A DNA stretch of 64,000 nt. Source: Xanthostigma xanthostigma. Its lineage: Eukaryota > Arthropoda > Insecta > Raphidioptera > Raphidiidae. This document shows, in pieces, positions 12,601-27,600 of the stretch. The DNA lies in contig OY754466.1 of assembly GCA_963575645.1 (NCBI GenBank), forward strand, positions 18,020,001-18,084,000, given 5' to 3'. Position 1 is the stretch's first letter. Each line of letters begins with the position of its first letter. Below the pieces are notes generated by a model. That model ran no database searches. It saw nothing but the letters and a program-made list of their open reading frames with translations, and was not told where the DNA came from. A program made the translations under genes and the position numbers.

Positions 12601-15600
12601 TAGAAGCATTAATATATAGTAAAAAATAATTAAAAAAATAGATAATTAACATCGCATTAATGACGTGTTGTACTAGGCGTAATATGCAACTAATAATTTA
12701 TTTGTAATTGATTATTTACACGTAATTTATATACAGAGTTGTTAGTCTAGTTCACATGTCCCTTTTTGATGAATTTCAGTCCTTTTTCACTGAAAATTAT
12801 GATCATGATGTCATTCAATTCGGAATGACATCTAGAAACTTTTTGAAAAAATTGAAGTGGGAGACGAAAAAACTGCAAAAGTTATAAACATTTTAGTAAA
12901 AGAAAAAAGATGGGTTTGGTTTTTTGCGAATATTTCAAAAACTATTGCAGATATCTAAAATCACAAAAAAGGTTCTGAAAAAGCAGGAAATTTCCTACAA
13001 AAAGTCCCATCTCCTGGAACTCTATCACCAATATTTCGAATTTTAATTTAAAGGTGAAAATAGGCCTAACATTTTTTTTTTTTTCATATTTTATATAATT
13101 TTTAATATTTTCGTCTTTTAGCTCGTCGAATAAAAAAATTAAAAAAAAAATTAGTCCTATTTTCACCTCAAAATTAGAAATATTGGTGGTAGAGTTCTGG
13201 GAGATGGGACTTTCTGTAGGAAATTTACTGCTCTTTCAGAATCTTTTTTTGTGATTTCAGATATCTGCAGTAGTTTTTGAGATATTCAATTTTTTCAAAA
13301 AGTTTCTAGATGTCATTCTGAACCGAATGACATAATGATCATATTTTTCAGTGAAGTCATCGAAAAGGGACATGTGAACTAGACTATGTGAATTTGTTTG
13401 AGAAATGAAATTTGATTGAGAGAACTAGCAAGTTATGTTTTTTTCTACGTAAAGATTAAAATATCACGCCAAAATATTTAAAACGAAAAATTAATTTAAG
13501 GATGTGTATAAGGTCAAATTGTGTAGTACATCTAATTAAATTTTCAAAATCATAAATATATAAAAATTTTCTTTTGCGAAGACTTTGTGTTAATTTTAAT
13601 CATTTTTTATGGTAGATTTTCTAAAAATTTTCCTATAATTAAATATTATGAACAAATATTTAACATTTAATTTGACTACTGTGACTTTAGTCAAAAACAA
13701 TCAGGCAACATGGCTGTCCACGTGGTCTTCTGACACTCGGAAACATAACGTGGAGATAGAATTTCTGACCTCAAAAATTTGAAGCTATGGATACTATAAA
13801 AATAATAATAAATAAAAATGTCAAATCAAAATTCAAAGAAAGTTTTTTTATTATGAATTATTATCAAGCAATCAAAGTGGTGATTAAGAAATCAATTATC
13901 ATTACGCAAAGTAATAAACTGATACATAAAGTCAGTAATTAAAGTTTACTTTTGGCAGATTTTTGTTAAAGCAAAGTTTTTTCAAATTAATTGCAGATAA
14001 TCTGTACGAACATTTTAGTTTTCCAAACAAAAATAAATATCTCAAATCTTTTACATACTTTTGTTACATTACAGCGTTTATCCGACATATAAACGCATTT
14101 TGTGTTCTAAATGCACATAAATCTCAAAAATGACAGGTCCAGAATAATTGACAGTTGGTTCACGTGATATGACATTTCATAAATGCGATTTTTATTATCG
14201 ACATGCAGGAACGCGACGTTGCCTCATTGTCTCATTACATCCGCCATTAATTAAGATTAAGATTCGAAGAATTGATTTCATCACTTTCAAAATAAAATAT
14301 TTCCGTGAAATTGCCGGTAACCCCACGTTTTTTTGGGCTTGAAAAATCGCAAATTGTACAAAGAAACTGATAATAAGTTTTTGAATCATAAATCATTGAA
14401 ATAAAATGATAAATGTTTTAATCTTCTCAAAATTTTTAACACTTCTGGTAGAAATAACATTGAGTGAATGGTGATTTTAAAATGAATTTTTTCATTAAAA
14501 AGGTCGGTAAGGTATCTATTTTTTGGTTTTAATCGATGCAGGAGGTCTAATTCTATAACATATTTTAAATTTAGGCAAAAATCTTTGAATTCAAAAATGT
14601 TATATACATCCTTAAATTATAGTTTAAGAAAAATTTAAAAAAAACACTCTTTTATAGCAATGTGGACTAAAAAGTAAAGAATAATTTATAAATATAAAAA
14701 TTTTATTCATGAGCGATAGAAAGGCAAGTCGTCCAACTCGAAATCATTCAATTTTTTTGAATAAGTTTAAAATAAGAATAACTTGTTCAACAAATTAAAT
14801 TATGTTGAGTGACTACAATTTGATCTATCTATATTTATGCAACTAAATAAAATTGAAGTGTTGCCTTCTTCCCATTAAAACCGACGTTTGCAACCAGCGA
14901 ATTCGCGGGAATAATTGCACAAATAAAATGTTTTTTTTTTCTGTGTCTAAACGTGCAGAGTTAGTTTTCGCTTGTTATTTGTGAGAAGTTCACAACACGT
15001 TCGGGTGCCTTGAGTTAATTCAAATCTCAACCTAGTGAACTAAACTTGTTTCACTTTCAATGTTACATATTTTATAAACGAGTAAAATAACTTTAACGAA
15101 TAATCGACTAGTATTATCGTTAATTTTGATCTATCGATACTTATAATGGCTTATAATGGCTCTAATATAAAATTTTTGGGTATTTTTATGGATTTTAATT
15201 TTTCACGGAAAACTCATATAGATTTCCTCAAGGGTAAGCTTGCTCGTTATGTTTATGTGATAAGGAATCTCTCCAGTGTAACTATCACGTTTTAATGTCT
15301 GTTTACTATGCTTTTGTGTGATTGCAATGGTCTCTTTATACTTCAAAAAAAAATACTATTATTTAAGCTCAGTCCACGAACCTCATGCAAACCTTGTTTT
15401 AAAAATTACAAAATTATAACCTTTTACTCGATTTTATGTTTATGAAGTGTCCCATTCAAATTATTTTAGTACCAGTATTTCGATACACAATAAGAACACC
15501 AGACGAGTTGGCAACCTGCGTACTCCATTACCAAAATCCTGTGTATCGAAATAATGTAAATTTTAATTTAGTGAACATTTTGACGTGATAACGTCTTATA

Positions 15601-18600
15601 AATTGATGAATCACCAATCTTATAAATTGATAAAACACCGGCTGCATGCACGAAAAAGTGTAACGTTCCTAAATCCTAACGTTCGTAACGCGTAACGCGT
15701 AACGTTCCGCCTGACCCTGTGCGTGTTTTTTGCTAATTTCTCGCTCAATTTAAATCAGATCGGTTTGAAACCAGTCTTAAACGAAAGAGGAGAACATTTT
15801 ACATAGATTTCGTATAACAGAATTTGCCTAAACAGTTTTTTTATACAAATTTATATAGAAAAATAGCTGTATAAATGCAATGTTGTCTAATGCATGGCGC
15901 GACGCGGTCGGTCGTCTTTGTTTGCCGTACATGGAAATTAGAAGATAACGTATGTCTTGTCTTAACATGAAAACGGCTGCATTTCTAATGTTTAATTCAA
16001 TTTTTTGACATTAGTATTTTGTGAAATGCAACGCCTTCTAAGTTAAGTATTGGAATAACTAATTATTATTAGAACATAATACTTTGACAGTTGCAAACGT
16101 CACTTTTGACATTTCTTATCATTCCGACACCAAGGATAAGCGGATTGAAACCAAATTTTGGGAGGTTTAGGTTATGTATTACGGAATACGTTATCACGTA
16201 AAACTATAGTCCGTAAACCGACTTTACAGACAACCAATTTTTTAACAGTTCCTAGTGAAATTGAAGACTTGCCTCTATAACCTTTTAAAAGACAATTAAA
16301 AAAAATTGGTTGTCTGTAAAGTCGGTTTACGGACGATAGTTTTACGTGATAACGTATTCCGCTCGAATATCATATTTAATAATAAATAACCTAAATTTTA
16401 GTAGCTGTCAAACTTGGGCCGATCGTGCTTCTCTATCGCTTATACTGCGCTCTCGCTTGCACGCGCAGGGTCAGGCGGAACGTTACGGCGTTACACTTTT
16501 TCGTGCGTGCAGCTGGTGTTTCATCAATTTATAAGACGTTCTCATGTCAAAATAATTAATAGAAAAATGCCATTATTGTATTGAACTACTGGTTCAAATT
16601 TTTTTTGTTGGATAGCCCATTTATCAAGGAAGGCTATAGGCTGTATAATATCACGCTACGACCAATAGGAGCGGAGCATCAATGAAAAATGTTGCAAAAT
16701 GTAACTCAAAATTTGTCCATCCGACAAAAACTTTTGAACGGTAACTCCGATCATCATGAAATTTAGACACAACATTCATCTCGGTAAACTAAGATGAATG
16801 TGCGTTCCTCCCTGTCCCATTCGTTCTTTTGCACCCGAAAAAAAACCGGGCGGGACCGCTAGTGCCATATATAATAATTATTAAGTGTATAATATATTGT
16901 TAGTCGCTGGCCCTCGTTTTAAACATAATATCACAGTTCGTGGATTTTTTTACATATTGAATTTTTAATCTTGATTGTTACTCCGTTTAATATGCGTTAA
17001 AATACCAAATAATTGCAAATGTTTTCTAATTAATATTTTAACGAAAATCGCAACGATTTGCGACTTGAGTTGTTTAACTAAATAAAAATGTACAATAACA
17101 ACATTAATAAAACGAATAATATAAGAGGTATAAACGACCTCTAAAAATGTAATGAATGATTCATGATAAACAGTTTTTAGAGGACGACCTCTTCCTTTAA
17201 GTCGTAAAAATTAATTATAACTTAAGCTGCAATGATTACTATTATTACTTATTAGAGAAAAATTAAAAGCAACCACTATAATAATACCAGGACCGGATTT
17301 ACGACGACAGGTGGCTCCGGAGAATTCGTAAACAATTTTTACATACGTTCGTAAAAGTTCGCTGATTTTTCGAAATTCGATTAATGGCCATATTCACCGA
17401 ACGTAAGTAGTTATTTATTCGGTTCATTTGTTCTTCAGGTAACTATTCCTACGAATAAATAGCGATAATTCAATTCACCAACCATCATTATGTTTACTGA
17501 AGGTATCAACCTATTCTGTCCTACTTCCAGGGCATAAATATTTTCTCGCCTGATAAAATAATAATGGCCGCCACATTAGGTATACAGGTTGCTCGTCCGA
17601 ATTTATTTATGTGTTGTTTATTAACCTTTTGTGAAGTGTATAGTTGTTAAACATTATAAAGTTAGTGGAAGTTTTGTGTGCAATTGGGTTATGATAAAAC
17701 ATTATTATTTTGCAAACTTTTTTTGACGTTTACACTAACGCTATCGGTCGAATTTTTGAGTGAACGTCAAAGTATTCAACAATAAGAGCAAGGAGTATAG
17801 TGCAGTGTATATTTATTTTTTAACTAACTTTTCTACCTTATATTTTGCTTCGTGAATTGAAAGTAAATTTTATTCTAACGAATAAATTTGTTCCAAGATT
17901 AGTAACTTCTATTTTTAATAGCGTTCGGTGAATATCGGCATAAATCGAATAATGAGGTCATGGACATTATAGAGAGAAATATTCTTACATTCACTGTTGC
18001 CTAAAAAGCGAGTAAAATAATCCGCCAGTATATAGACGGTGAAACTATAAGAGTCCAAGTTAAATTTTTGCAAAAGAGAAATAAACTGAATTTAAAAAAA
18101 AAGAGTGTGTGTATTTCAGGTCCGACGCACGGCTGGAGTTTAGTCCTTAGATACGCTGTGTATACCATCTTCCATCTCATTCTTTCGCATGTTAAATCCT
18201 ACAGATATATATGTTTGTCTCTTTTGAAGCGGACGAGCGTAACGCCACACTTGAAGCGGTGGAGCGTAACGCCTCACCAAATGATTTTACTACTCATAAA
18301 ATTTCCGTACCGGGCTTTATAACTCAAAATCGTTACGTAAGGAGTAAACTCAAAAAACAGTACAACGTTACTTGAATGGGTTCATAGAATAATGGAGGGT
18401 GAATCAATGCACGTGACCCGAGGCCTTATAGGCTACAGCGCCGCGCGCAAAACTTTTACGAACCCTCACCGTCATCGTCCATTTTCGAAACAGGCTCATC
18501 ATACTGCGGCCTATCTCAAGACCAGTCTCCTTTTTCGTAAATATTATTATTTATTTTGTGTTTACAAATACATCAGTTACTAATAATCTTTTTTCCAATC

Positions 18601-21600
18601 AACCGCCGAAATTAGTCTGACAGTTTTAGAACTTTTCGCGGGTCATTTGCCAAGTTTATTAAAAATTTAGCACTGACCTTTCACATCGATATTTCATTAA
18701 AACACTTAATAAATATATATGTATTAAATGTGTGACGTCTATTTACAATTTAACATACAAGATGACCGGCAAAAAATTGAATAATAATAATGGTGACCTC
18801 AAAAACATTCATAATATATAATAATACTTAGTCCAAATATAGTAATAACGTATTTGTTTATTTTACTTAAAAAATGAATCTATATATATATATGCAAATA
18901 TGGGAAGGAAAAATGTGTGGTACCGATTTGAGTGTGTCAATTGCACACATTGTGATGAAACATACATTTTTCTCTTGATTTTAATGAGGGGAAGTGCACG
19001 ATGTATGTTTCATCACGATGTGTACCAATTAACCCAGGTAAAATCGATTCAGGAGAAATCCATTCTCAATAATGTTCAAACTTAAAAATTTAATGAATTA
19101 CGGTCGAATTTTGACCACTGGGCGACCACTATTTAAAATTGCAGCTTTAAGAAAGTTTTGACATTAAATACCAAATTAACCATTTTTCCTAATTTTAGTC
19201 TAATTTTTAATTTAACTTTATAATAATATGTTTGTAAGTTTGAACGTCCCGCCAAACTGTCAGTAAGGATCGATGGTGGCTTGGGCTGATAGAAATGTCA
19301 AATGAAAAAGACAGTTGAATCTGAACTATTAATATTAGAATTAAATCGACAATTGTATGGAACCACAGTTATTTTCATATTATATTAGTATTAAATATAT
19401 AGTTATTTTTACTGCTTTGTTGATTGAAGAGGTACCCTTCTAGATTTAATATGGGCAAAATCGTTAATCACTTCTTCAAAATCTATGTTTTTGAGCACAT
19501 CACATTTTATGGACATCAGCGACAAACAGGTTAATCTCTCTTAAATTGTATTTTTATACATTTAATTATCGGTTATCGTTTGGTGATGTGGCAGGAACTA
19601 AGGGGCCCCTATAGATCGCGGGGCCCTGGACACGTGCCTAGAGGGAAAGAGGGGAGGATCGAAATCACTCCAAAAGAAGTTTCACTTCAACAAAACACCT
19701 TGTATATACGTATTGATATACGGCGTGGACAATAAAACCTTCACGATTCATCTCTCGTACCCCCGTCTCCCATTTCACGACCATGATTTATACAAATATT
19801 TGTTGCAAACTTAAAACCGAAACTGGGTCACAATTTTATCGCAATCGCGCAATGTTTTTGTTTTCGCAACGATATATTTCTGTAGATAATAAACCCCTTT
19901 AAATTAATAACGTTGCAAATATCCTTGAAAGAACTGCTATCTGTAATATTTGAATTACTATAAAATAATATATGGAATTACTTAATTTTAAAATTTTTCA
20001 TAGGTAAACTTAAGGCTTCCCAAAGATCGTCTTCGTCCGAGATATATACTATATTTTTTGCACATACTATCAATAAAATAGCTGTTTTTCACTTCATTTT
20101 CAGTAGGTATATTTTAAACATTTTTGACAATTCAGTTGTCTAACGAATTTCACTTCTATTAGGTCGTTTAAAAATTACTACTCGCGCCTGCTGTTTTTTT
20201 ACATAATATATTTCTATAGGTTTAGATGGTTTATGAAAATTACTGTTGAATTTGTCAGATGCGTACGTTTGTTTTTCTTTACTCACTAGTGTTAAATGGG
20301 TCATTTTACGAAAGCCATACACGCATGAAAAGCAGCTATTTTGTAAGGAATGTGTAATATAGTAGTTTATGATGTTTCTAATTTGTAATGCATTATTTTA
20401 TGACGAGTTGTGACGTTGTGTTAATAACGAGCGATTAGCGAGTTTTGACACACACGAGTCATAAAAGCATTAAAATCCATGCACATACTGCATTTTTTGC
20501 ATGTACCTCCTATAAAATAGCTAATTTTCACAACAAAATTGCATTTAAATGGCAGCTAGAAATATTACTATTGGATTGGTAAAATCGCATTTCTTTTGTT
20601 TATGTTTATGCACTAGTGCGAAATGAATAATTTTACGACCGCTCTACCTACACGCCTGAAAACCAGCTATTTTATAAGGGATGTACAAAAAAGAAATGCT
20701 TTGGGACGGCAAAAAAACCTACCTTGACTCTAATGCGATCGTCCATAAATTTCTTTAATAAACTGAGAGGTCCAGTAAACTCGTCCATTCGCGTCATGAC
20801 GTTCCTTGTTTTCCATTCTCGTGTGGAGCGGATAGGCTCTGAAATAAAATAATAAATATTTAAATTTTTTATTTCACTCATTTGATACAATCGATCAAGT
20901 GCCAACTCCGTTTGTTCACAAGTGGTTTCCGAGTTGCAGCTTTTACTACTATAATGAACATTGCCAACAGCCCTTTGTTATGTTAGGTCTAGGATATAGT
21001 AAGACCATTCCAAATATTTTATCTCGGTATTCGTGAAACTTAAAGAAAGCCTCCAACTAGGAGCACTTGTACACTGCGAAGTCAAAATTCCAATGTCTTC
21101 TCATTGAATGTTTCACTGTTTATGTGCGCCTGTAACCTATATCACATTCGCGGGAGAAGAGAGAATACCGGTTTGCGTTGACAAAACGTTACGATTTTAT
21201 ATAGATACTTGTTTAGAAGTAGGTATATGCCAAAAAATAAATTTAATTATAGTTAATTAACTTAGCTATAAGGAATTAATTTCAGGACCATAAGACACAT
21301 GTCAAAAATTCCAGCCAATTGGTTACCTACATAATATGTTCCACGTCATGTAAAAATTAATCAAAGCATACCTAACTAGTTTATTGCTGACAGATCCATA
21401 AAACAAAAGAGCGGCTGATTTTTTTTTTCATTTTCAAAATATTTCCGAAACTATAAAGTTTAGAAAAAAAATTTTTAACAAAACTCACGAAAAAATAAAT
21501 AGAATAATAAGCCGTTATGAAAAGTATACCATTATTATATAAAAAACACCATATATCTCTTCTGCGCATGCGCCGATTTTCCCCAAAAACAATAGGGTCT

Positions 21601-24600
21601 TCATATTTGCATACCAAACATTCTAGCAAAATTTGGTTTCAATCCGCCCATCTGTTTGACCTGTATCGTGTTCACAGACTAACAGACAGAGTTTTCCCAA
21701 AAATATGTTTTTTGGATTCAGGGGACCTCAAAACGTAAAGGTATTGTCAAAATTACTTTTCCTTAGCTATATACGCAGGAAAATTCAAAGTTCTGAAAAT
21801 ATTAATCCATCAATTACATCTTCCGAAAACAGTGTATCACGAATTGTTTATAATTCAAGTTTAAGCATTTTCTTTATTTTTTCAAGTGCTTACAATACAT
21901 TTGATTACATACATACATACCTACATACCATACGGAAAATATTATATTAGTATAGATATAAAATGAATGGATCAAAATGATTTGATGATTTATTTAGACT
22001 TTTTTCGGTAATTCGCGTCACCAGTATTTATTACTAAAAAACACATATTTTTGACGTATTTCGTTTCATCTAGCCAACTCTGCCCAGCATTTTACGTTTC
22101 AAATCGTCGAGGAAGTTTTATACTTGACCGGCTTTTCGTATCGCGATTTTTAAGGTTAGAAACGACCAATAGGCCACAAACCGCTAATGGCGACATGCAG
22201 TGAAAGAAAGAGTGCAAAATATAGTCACGAACAACGTACAGTATAGCTCAAGAGTGACTAATCACTATTATTAGTATTATATTTGGGACCGTCTAATTAA
22301 ATAAAGGTTATATAAGTTGCAATGGAACACACTTTAACGGTATATCGTGTATGAATTGTACATTGTATATATCATTATTCTTGCACATAGGTAGTTAAAA
22401 ATATGAGAGCCGCCCCGCTTGTATTTCTATGATGGTAAAAAACTGCATGTATGATTCAGAACTAGCCTGCGTCCCAATTTGAAACCGCTTCTGCTCAATA
22501 AGCGCGCCATTATATATAAATAAATAAAAATAAGCTAAATCACTCGAAGTATAAAATATAACTCGCACATACGTGCTGCGCAAACGACCGCCATGTTCTT
22601 AGCAGGCACATCCGTCAATTGTGAATCAAACACTCATATCAGTCGTGTAGTAAACGTTTTCGCGCGGTAACACCAACTTTGAGTTTGCGTTGAAGAACTA
22701 AACATTTGTATATATTAGTTAGGGAGTTGACGCGCAAAAAAAAAACATGTCGTCCCAACTTTCTGACGTCCGGTACATAAGCTATTTAAATCATTTAAAA
22801 CAATTTTTCTCATATGATATATGTAGGGGGAATCTGGACCCATTTTAAGAAAAGGGGGATAAAAAATATCAAAGATGGTAAAAAAATGTTGAAAATTTAA
22901 AAAAATTCTACCGTTTCGTTTTTAGGTTCTGTTAGAGCCAAATCACCGGGAAATACCGGCGGCAGATATTTTTGACCAATTGCACCCTCTCCAAGCCCCT
23001 CCTAAGAAAGTGGATATTTTATGAATGTTCTTTTGACACAATGTTATAAGAGCATTAAAAATTGCGAACGATAGGCGGTGCTGCCGTCACGCACCCAGCG
23101 AATCATATATATTAATACGCTAAGGTTAAAGATGTTTGCCTCCCTTTTTAGAAAAAACCACACAATTTCTCCACATAAATTATTTATCATTTTACAGATA
23201 ATTGCTTGCTCTACTGACATCGACAACTCAAAAATTTATTATTGCTTTTGTTTTTGTAAATTAATTAATTAACAGCAACGCTGAACAACGTCTGCTATCT
23301 GACGGCTATAATTTTGAAACAACGTCAAATCTTCGATCTGTCATCTGACCTTCATATTGTAAATACTGCATACTGCCATCTGACTGGCAACGGTGAACAA
23401 CGTCACAGCAATGCTGCATGATGCCATCTGACGCCTTAAATCAACGCTTTTGCTACTTGCGCCTTCTATATGACAATTTTAGAAAATATTTCTTCGATCT
23501 GTCATCTGCTTCATATTGTAATACAACAAAAAGAAGAACATTATAAGCAGTGTGCAAAATTAGAAACGAATTGAATACCTGCAATCATATTTAAAAAAAA
23601 ATTGGTTGTCTGTAAAGTCGGTTTACGGACGATAGTTTCACGTAATAACGTATTCCGCTCGAATATCATATTTAATAATACATAACCTAAATTTTAGTAG
23701 CTGTCATACTGGGCTCTCGCTTGCACGCACAGGGTCAGGCGGAACGTGACACTTTTTCGTGCATGCAGCCGGTATTTCATCAATTTATAAGACGTTATCA
23801 CGTCAATAATTTTGTAATGTGATAATTATTATACTTATTTAGTGCGAATAATTCGCACAGGTCACGCTAGTATTCTATATTCTAATCTTCATATAGCATA
23901 TCTATCATTCATGAATCATCATGGTGTTTGGATGTTTCAATTGCAGTTTGGTAGAGTATAGGTAGTTCTGCACATTTCAACTAAATATATTCAGGTACCC
24001 ATAGCGTATGCCCACATACTGTCGTCCTCGCTTCAATGGCGAGTTTCGTCATTATTAATTATTCGCAATGTCATTATGTGAATACGAATTACTGCCACAA
24101 TCTCAAGGACACCATCAATTAGCATAAAACAGTATTGTCTGTCTTACTCTTGAACGAATTGATTGACAGAATTAAAAGAGACAGTTGCCGTTTGATATTT
24201 TCATTGATGAACCTAATTTACATTTTACTTTGTGCGCAAATAATTATGACGCAATAAGAAACTATTTTACTATCACTCATGTCTACCCAATAACTTCTAC
24301 GAATAATCCTAAAAAAACCTTGTCTCTCTCCATCCATTGAACTATTTAGTAGCCTAAGGGTGCTTAATATATATCAAAAATATGCTAAATCAGTTTTATC
24401 CTTGTTCCATAAACATCCAGGAAACCAAGCAGCTTATACCAGAATCCCTACAGTACAAGATCGCAGATCTTAAATCCCATCCAGATCTCAAAAATATCGA
24501 AAACTTTCAGTCAAAAACACACAGCGTTCCTTGGTCCAAAACTATAGAACAGCATACCGGTTGAATTCAATCAAATTTGAAACATTAAACATTCAGTAAA

Positions 24601-27600
24601 AAAATATTCAGGTGGTTAAGCTACAGAAAAGAGTCATTTCTAATATCCTAAACTAACAAACCAATAACTTCTTAAATAAAACAAAAACAAATTTTATCGT
24701 ATCATTTGCTTGCTATGATTATTTCTTATATTCTATTTTTTCTTTTCTTCTAAAAATATACTCACTCTCGCGTATAATACGCGCCACGAATCTAAAAGGC
24801 TCGGAAGTTAGATGTGAATGCGGGCTTGCGCTCGTACAGTCTGTTGAAAAACTACAAACTCGTAACTTGACAATATCTTTTTTTACCATCGATATGTCTG
24901 ACTAATGATCGCACAGTAAAAAAAATGGTTTACTGTGGCATCATTGCCTTAAGAAATAAAGTTTTGTATGCCTAAAAAATGCGAGAAAATTTTTTTAATG
25001 CTTAATTTCGATTTTAAAAAATAAAAAAAAATGACTTTAATCAAAACTTTAAATATATCGATTATACAAATAAGATATTCTTATCAGGGAAAAGTATAAT
25101 AAATTTCCTGGAAAACCTGGAATTATCAGGGAAATTTGAAATCATTTTTCTTGTCATTAATTTCTGGTCCCGCCTGGTTTCACCCAGGTGTAAAAGAACG
25201 AATGGGGGGGGGGGGGCTGAGTACGCACTTTCATCTTAGTTTACCGAAATGAATGTTGTGTCCAAATTTCATGATGATCAGAGTTACCGTTCAAAAGTTT
25301 TTGTCGGACGGATAAATTTTGAGTTACATTACATGTTTCATTGATGCGCCGCTCCTATTGGTCGTAGCGTGACATTATGTAGCCTATAGCCTTCCTCGAT
25401 AAATGGACTATCCAACAAAAAGTCAATTCGAACCAGTAGTTCCTGAGATTAGCGCGTTCAACCAAACAAACAAAGTCTTCAGCTTTATATATTAGTATAG
25501 AATATAGATATCACTCATACTTCTTAATTGTGAGATAAGAAGTTTTGGTCAGCGAATGTGATCGACGCACGCATATCGGCGGGACGTTTGTTAAAAATGC
25601 ATTTATCTCCAAGTGAACCGTGAATGGAAAACGTTAATGCTGAGGCGCATGTGCTCGTCTACTTTGTAATATAAATATAATATTACGTACATCACGCTGG
25701 ATGGAGTACAGTTTAACCAGTGCATATAATGTGTTATCTTTGTAATGTATGCAAGGCGCGTCATATAAAATACAAATGGCTGAAGGTCGGGTCATATCGC
25801 AAGCGATGCGCAGACATGCAATACACTGACAAGCTTAAATAATAATAATAATAAAGGCCGCTGTACACGAAGCTAAAAACGCTGCTAGGAGTTCTGCTAG
25901 CCGGTAGGCTGGGTACGAAGTTGGAAATGACGTCACAGCGGGCTGCGTTGCTAGCTCACAAGATAGGTTTTAAAATTAGAACCGGGGCTATTTTCCCTGC
26001 TAGATTTGCTGCTAGGTATGAGCAAGAACCAATCAGGAAGCAGTATCTTGTCACGTGGGCGACTTGAACAAACGCCCGCAAACCAACATGGCGCAATTTT
26101 GCTCCGAGTCAGACAACAGACACGTTTTGCTCTGTGTTTATATTTGAACTGTCACTGCGCGCGCACCAGATTTATTCACAAAACTAGCTTGGAAAAACGT
26201 CGCGTGTGAAGCGAGCACATAACGGCAATCAAGAAAACTAGTAGGCAAATCTAGCAAGGAATCTGGCAGCGTTTCTAGCCTCGTGTGCAGCGGCATTAAT
26301 AATGCGTTTAACGTCCGTTTCTCGACTGTATGTCATTAACAGACGCCATTCGCACCATTACTATTTTCCATCTATCACACTTCCCGTTAATATTATTAAA
26401 CTTCAACCGTCCTAAACTGCCAGTGTTGCCACTCAACTTAATTAATAGCAATGGGCAAATGAAGGATTTTTTAGGAAATTAGAATAAGGTAGGCAAATTT
26501 TGAGCATAGGAGTTTGACAGGTAATCGGCCATGGCCTTGCATAAAGAACCATTTCGATAAGTATCTGGAATTAATGAGAGAAAACATGGAAAACCTCAAC
26601 AAGAGGCAGCAGGAAAAAGTGTCAGTTGGGATTCGAACCCGGTACCTCCAGGAGGCGAGTGTGGTGTTCTCACCGCAATTCTATGAAATGTCGCTATTTG
26701 GTACTAAAACAGTTTTTTTTTTTGTTTTCTTCTGAACTAACAGCTTTAAACAAATTCTATTAGATGTCGCTGCATGTTACTAAAACAGTTTTTTTTTCTG
26801 AGAAAAGACCGTAATTTTGTACAAAATATTTAATAATAGCGTAAGTTAGATCAAGCAACACACATTTACAAAATTTCATTAAACTCGGTTCAGTGGTTTT
26901 GGAGATTAGCGCGGACGAACATCGTGACACGGGATTTTCATATACAGTGTAATCTCACTAATCCGGCACTATTAAAACCCGGAGGATGCCGGATTATTGG
27001 AATGTTCGGATTACTGGATTATAGTGAAAAAGTCATAGGTAATGAATAAAATAAAGCATTTCATAGAGGGAATAAATGTATGTAATGTATTAAATTAACA
27101 TGTAAGTACAAATGTAATTAACTAGTTTTAAAAAGAGGCGTGGGCGGAGAGTGCCGGATTATTGGACGTGCCGATCTATCGAAGTGTCGGATTAGTGAGA
27201 TTACACTGTATACTTATAAAGATGTGTGTTTACTACAAGTCTGACGTCACATTTCAAACCATCTTGGCGGGCAGCGTATAGTTTTAATTTATTTTTTATA
27301 GTGTCAAATAACTTATTACGTCCTATATGCTTCTCAATTGATATACCAAGCAGTTAACGACCACAGAAAAATACGACCGAGCGCATAAATCAATTCGCAC
27401 AGCAGCGCGTCGTCGGCGCCATGTAAGCTCAACACGATATGGCTTAGCGCTGCGCGGCTATAGAATTCGCTCCATACTCTGTGTATGTATGTAGTTGGTG
27501 CACTCACCGTCCGCGGTAGTTACATCGCGAAGTTACTGGCGGTCATTCACCCCGCGATACACCGCCGCTGCCGCTTAGTGCCTGGCCTGCTGGTCAATGT

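Larger units (their letters stand above)
6165..20722 (-). other. Lsm11 intron 3 (14.6 kb), repeat-filled
   Basis: No further Lsm11 exon is needed, since exons 3 and 4 join in phase 0 across the Sm1 motif. Contents listed separately are LINE fragments, hAT and fold-back elements, a truncated Helitron-like copy, a CpG-rich patch at 11.05 kb and a local duplication next to exon 3. About 6300-7800, 8900-9780, 13400-15100 and 19100-20000 are AT-rich with nothing I recognise. Confidence 0.8.
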
